Shown piece after piece: positions 5,382-6,104 of a stretch of DNA of 6,104 nucleotides. Both the position numbers and the translations under genes were made by a program. Positions within the stretch are counted from its first letter, which is position 1. Every line of letters starts with the position of its first letter. Location: positions 1 to 6,104 of the forward strand of contig CAYSLA010000194.1 in the NCBI GenBank assembly GCA_964431685.1, given 5' to 3'. Below the pieces are notes generated by a model. That model was given only the letters and a program-made list of their open reading frames with translations. It was not told the DNA's origin and made no database searches. Origin of the DNA: CAYSLA01 sp964431685 (GTDB lineage Bacteria; Armatimonadota; UBA5829).

Positions 5382-6104
5382 ACGGATTCATCAGGAAGCA
5401 GTTCCATGTCCTCAAGGCACGTGTAAACAGCGTCTTCTCTAAATGCGTACTGAGTCTCTATCTCCGGAGTGAGCAGGACACCAAGACCATGTCCGGTGGG
5501 TGCGTGCAGTGCACCCTCCTCTATGTGCGGCGGTGACGCCAGCAGGTCGCGGCGCAGCGGGTAGTCCGGCATCGGGTATTCCAGGAGGCGGCCGCCTTGG
5601 GCGAAGGCTATGTGATAATTGGCCATCATACCCACCGCGCCTCCCCAGCAGTGCACTACCGCTTCACTGCCATGATGACGACAGCATGAGAAGACATCCG
5701 CCACCTGGCACATTCCGCCTATGACCGTTGCATCCGGCTGTACGAAGTCATACACTCCATCCTCAACTCGACGACAAAGCTCCGAACCGGTCGTAACGAT
5801 TTCCCCGCCGCATATCTTGACGTTCACTCTTCCTCTCAGGAATCCGTAGCTGTCGGTGTCCATAGGACCGAGAGCCTCTTCCAGAAAGACGATCCGCTCG
5901 GACGTTGCCGAATGTACCTCTTCCACGTAGCGAATGACGTCGCTCACCGTCTGAGCCGGATTTGCCAGGTTCTGGCACATATCGACACCAACCCGAATTC
6001 CACGTTTGCCGGCCTCATCCAGGCACCAGACCGTCTTGGCGACCTCGAAGTTCTGTGCCCGGATCTTGAAAAGCGATATGCCAAGTGATTCCAGCAGATC
6101 TAGT
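5372..6104 (-). CDS. Enolase-superfamily (mandelate racemase/muconate lactonizing type) protein, 5' end outside window
   Basis: The frame is open from the right edge; the visible 243 residues are the barrel and C-terminus of a protein normally about 370-400 long. From the first full codon (6103), FKIRAQ (12-17) is the strand-2 K-x-K/R position of the catalytic base, with K13 and R15. VGVDMCQN (38-45) supplies the first metal ligand D41, FLEEALG the second at about E75, and CGGE the third, E101. QPDATVIGG has D124, and VVHCWGG has H151 where mandelate-racemase-like members keep an active-site His. These enzymes abstract the proton alpha to a carboxylate and here most likely dehydrate or epimerise a sugar acid; the substrate cannot be told from sequence. 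MCQN at 5980 is an internal Met in the metal-binding motif, not a start. The gene overlaps the UroD-like gene downstream by 10 bases. Confidence 0.85.
   Translation of the reverse strand, partial: LDLLESLGISLFKIRAQNFEVAKTVWCLDEAGKRGIRVGVDMCQNLANPAQTVSDVIRYVEEVHSATSERIVFLEEALGPMDTDSYGFLRGRVNVKICGGEIVTTGSELCRRVEDGVYDFVQPDATVIGGMCQVADVFSCCRHHGSEAVVHCWGGAVGMMANYHIAFAQGGRLLEYPMPDYPLRRDLLASPPHIEEGALHAPTGHGLGVLLTPEIETQYAFREDAVYTCLEDMELLPDESVWH

Noticed and set aside
1..6104. CRISPR array or defence system
   Set aside because: No regularly spaced repeats and no nuclease, helicase, toxin-antitoxin or other defence gene is visible.

Overview
The window reads as a mosaic from a bacterial chromosome of moderate GC. 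A minus-strand carbohydrate-catabolism neighbourhood is interrupted by the worn remains of an integrated mobile element. The set of genes (GH95-type glycosidase, BNR/Asp-box sialidase-like protein, enolase-superfamily dehydratase, uroporphyrinogen-decarboxylase-like protein) fits a polysaccharide-degrading bacterium of the Planctomycetota, Verrucomicrobiota, Lentisphaerota or a similar group. That placement is inferred from gene content only; there is no phylogenetic marker here.

Layout, left to right. Positions 1-978 carry no convincing gene: they hold a long imperfect hairpin (359-394), a strong plus-strand intrinsic terminator (728-765) and three copies of an octamer (816-895). At 979 a plus-strand class I methyltransferase remnant starts behind a good ribosome binding site, but it has an in-frame TAG and has lost its whole central domain. 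It abuts the 3' end of the only intact complete gene, a 761-residue minus-strand GH95-like glycoside hydrolase (1146-3431). Upstream of that on the same strand is the C-terminal part of a sialidase-like protein (3493-4263), which has lost its N-terminus.

The sialidase break adjoins a scrambled stretch (about 4208-4411) and a fragment of a tyrosine recombinase (4330-4755) that keeps HxxR and GH but lacks the first catalytic Arg and the nucleophilic Tyr. Behind the recombinase lie a perfect inverted repeat, a set of TTGACCA-type direct repeats and the 3' part of a tRNA-Leu(TAG) starting in the anticodon loop (4964-5013). This is the normal layout of an integrase gene beside its attachment site. 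Immediately beyond is an abruptly truncated uroporphyrinogen-decarboxylase-like gene (5019-5381), which overlaps by 10 bases the end of an enolase-superfamily gene that runs off the right edge (5372-6104).

Best reading: two minus-strand catabolic blocks (dehydratase plus UroD-like; sialidase plus GH95) lie on either side of an integrase/attachment-site scar, and genes at its borders are cut. The GH95 gene and the visible part of the dehydratase look functional; the other protein-coding items are broken. I see no convincing new multi-gene system. The most informative points are the tRNA-half/integrase/truncated-gene junction and the GH95 protein with Glu where the catalytic Asp is expected.
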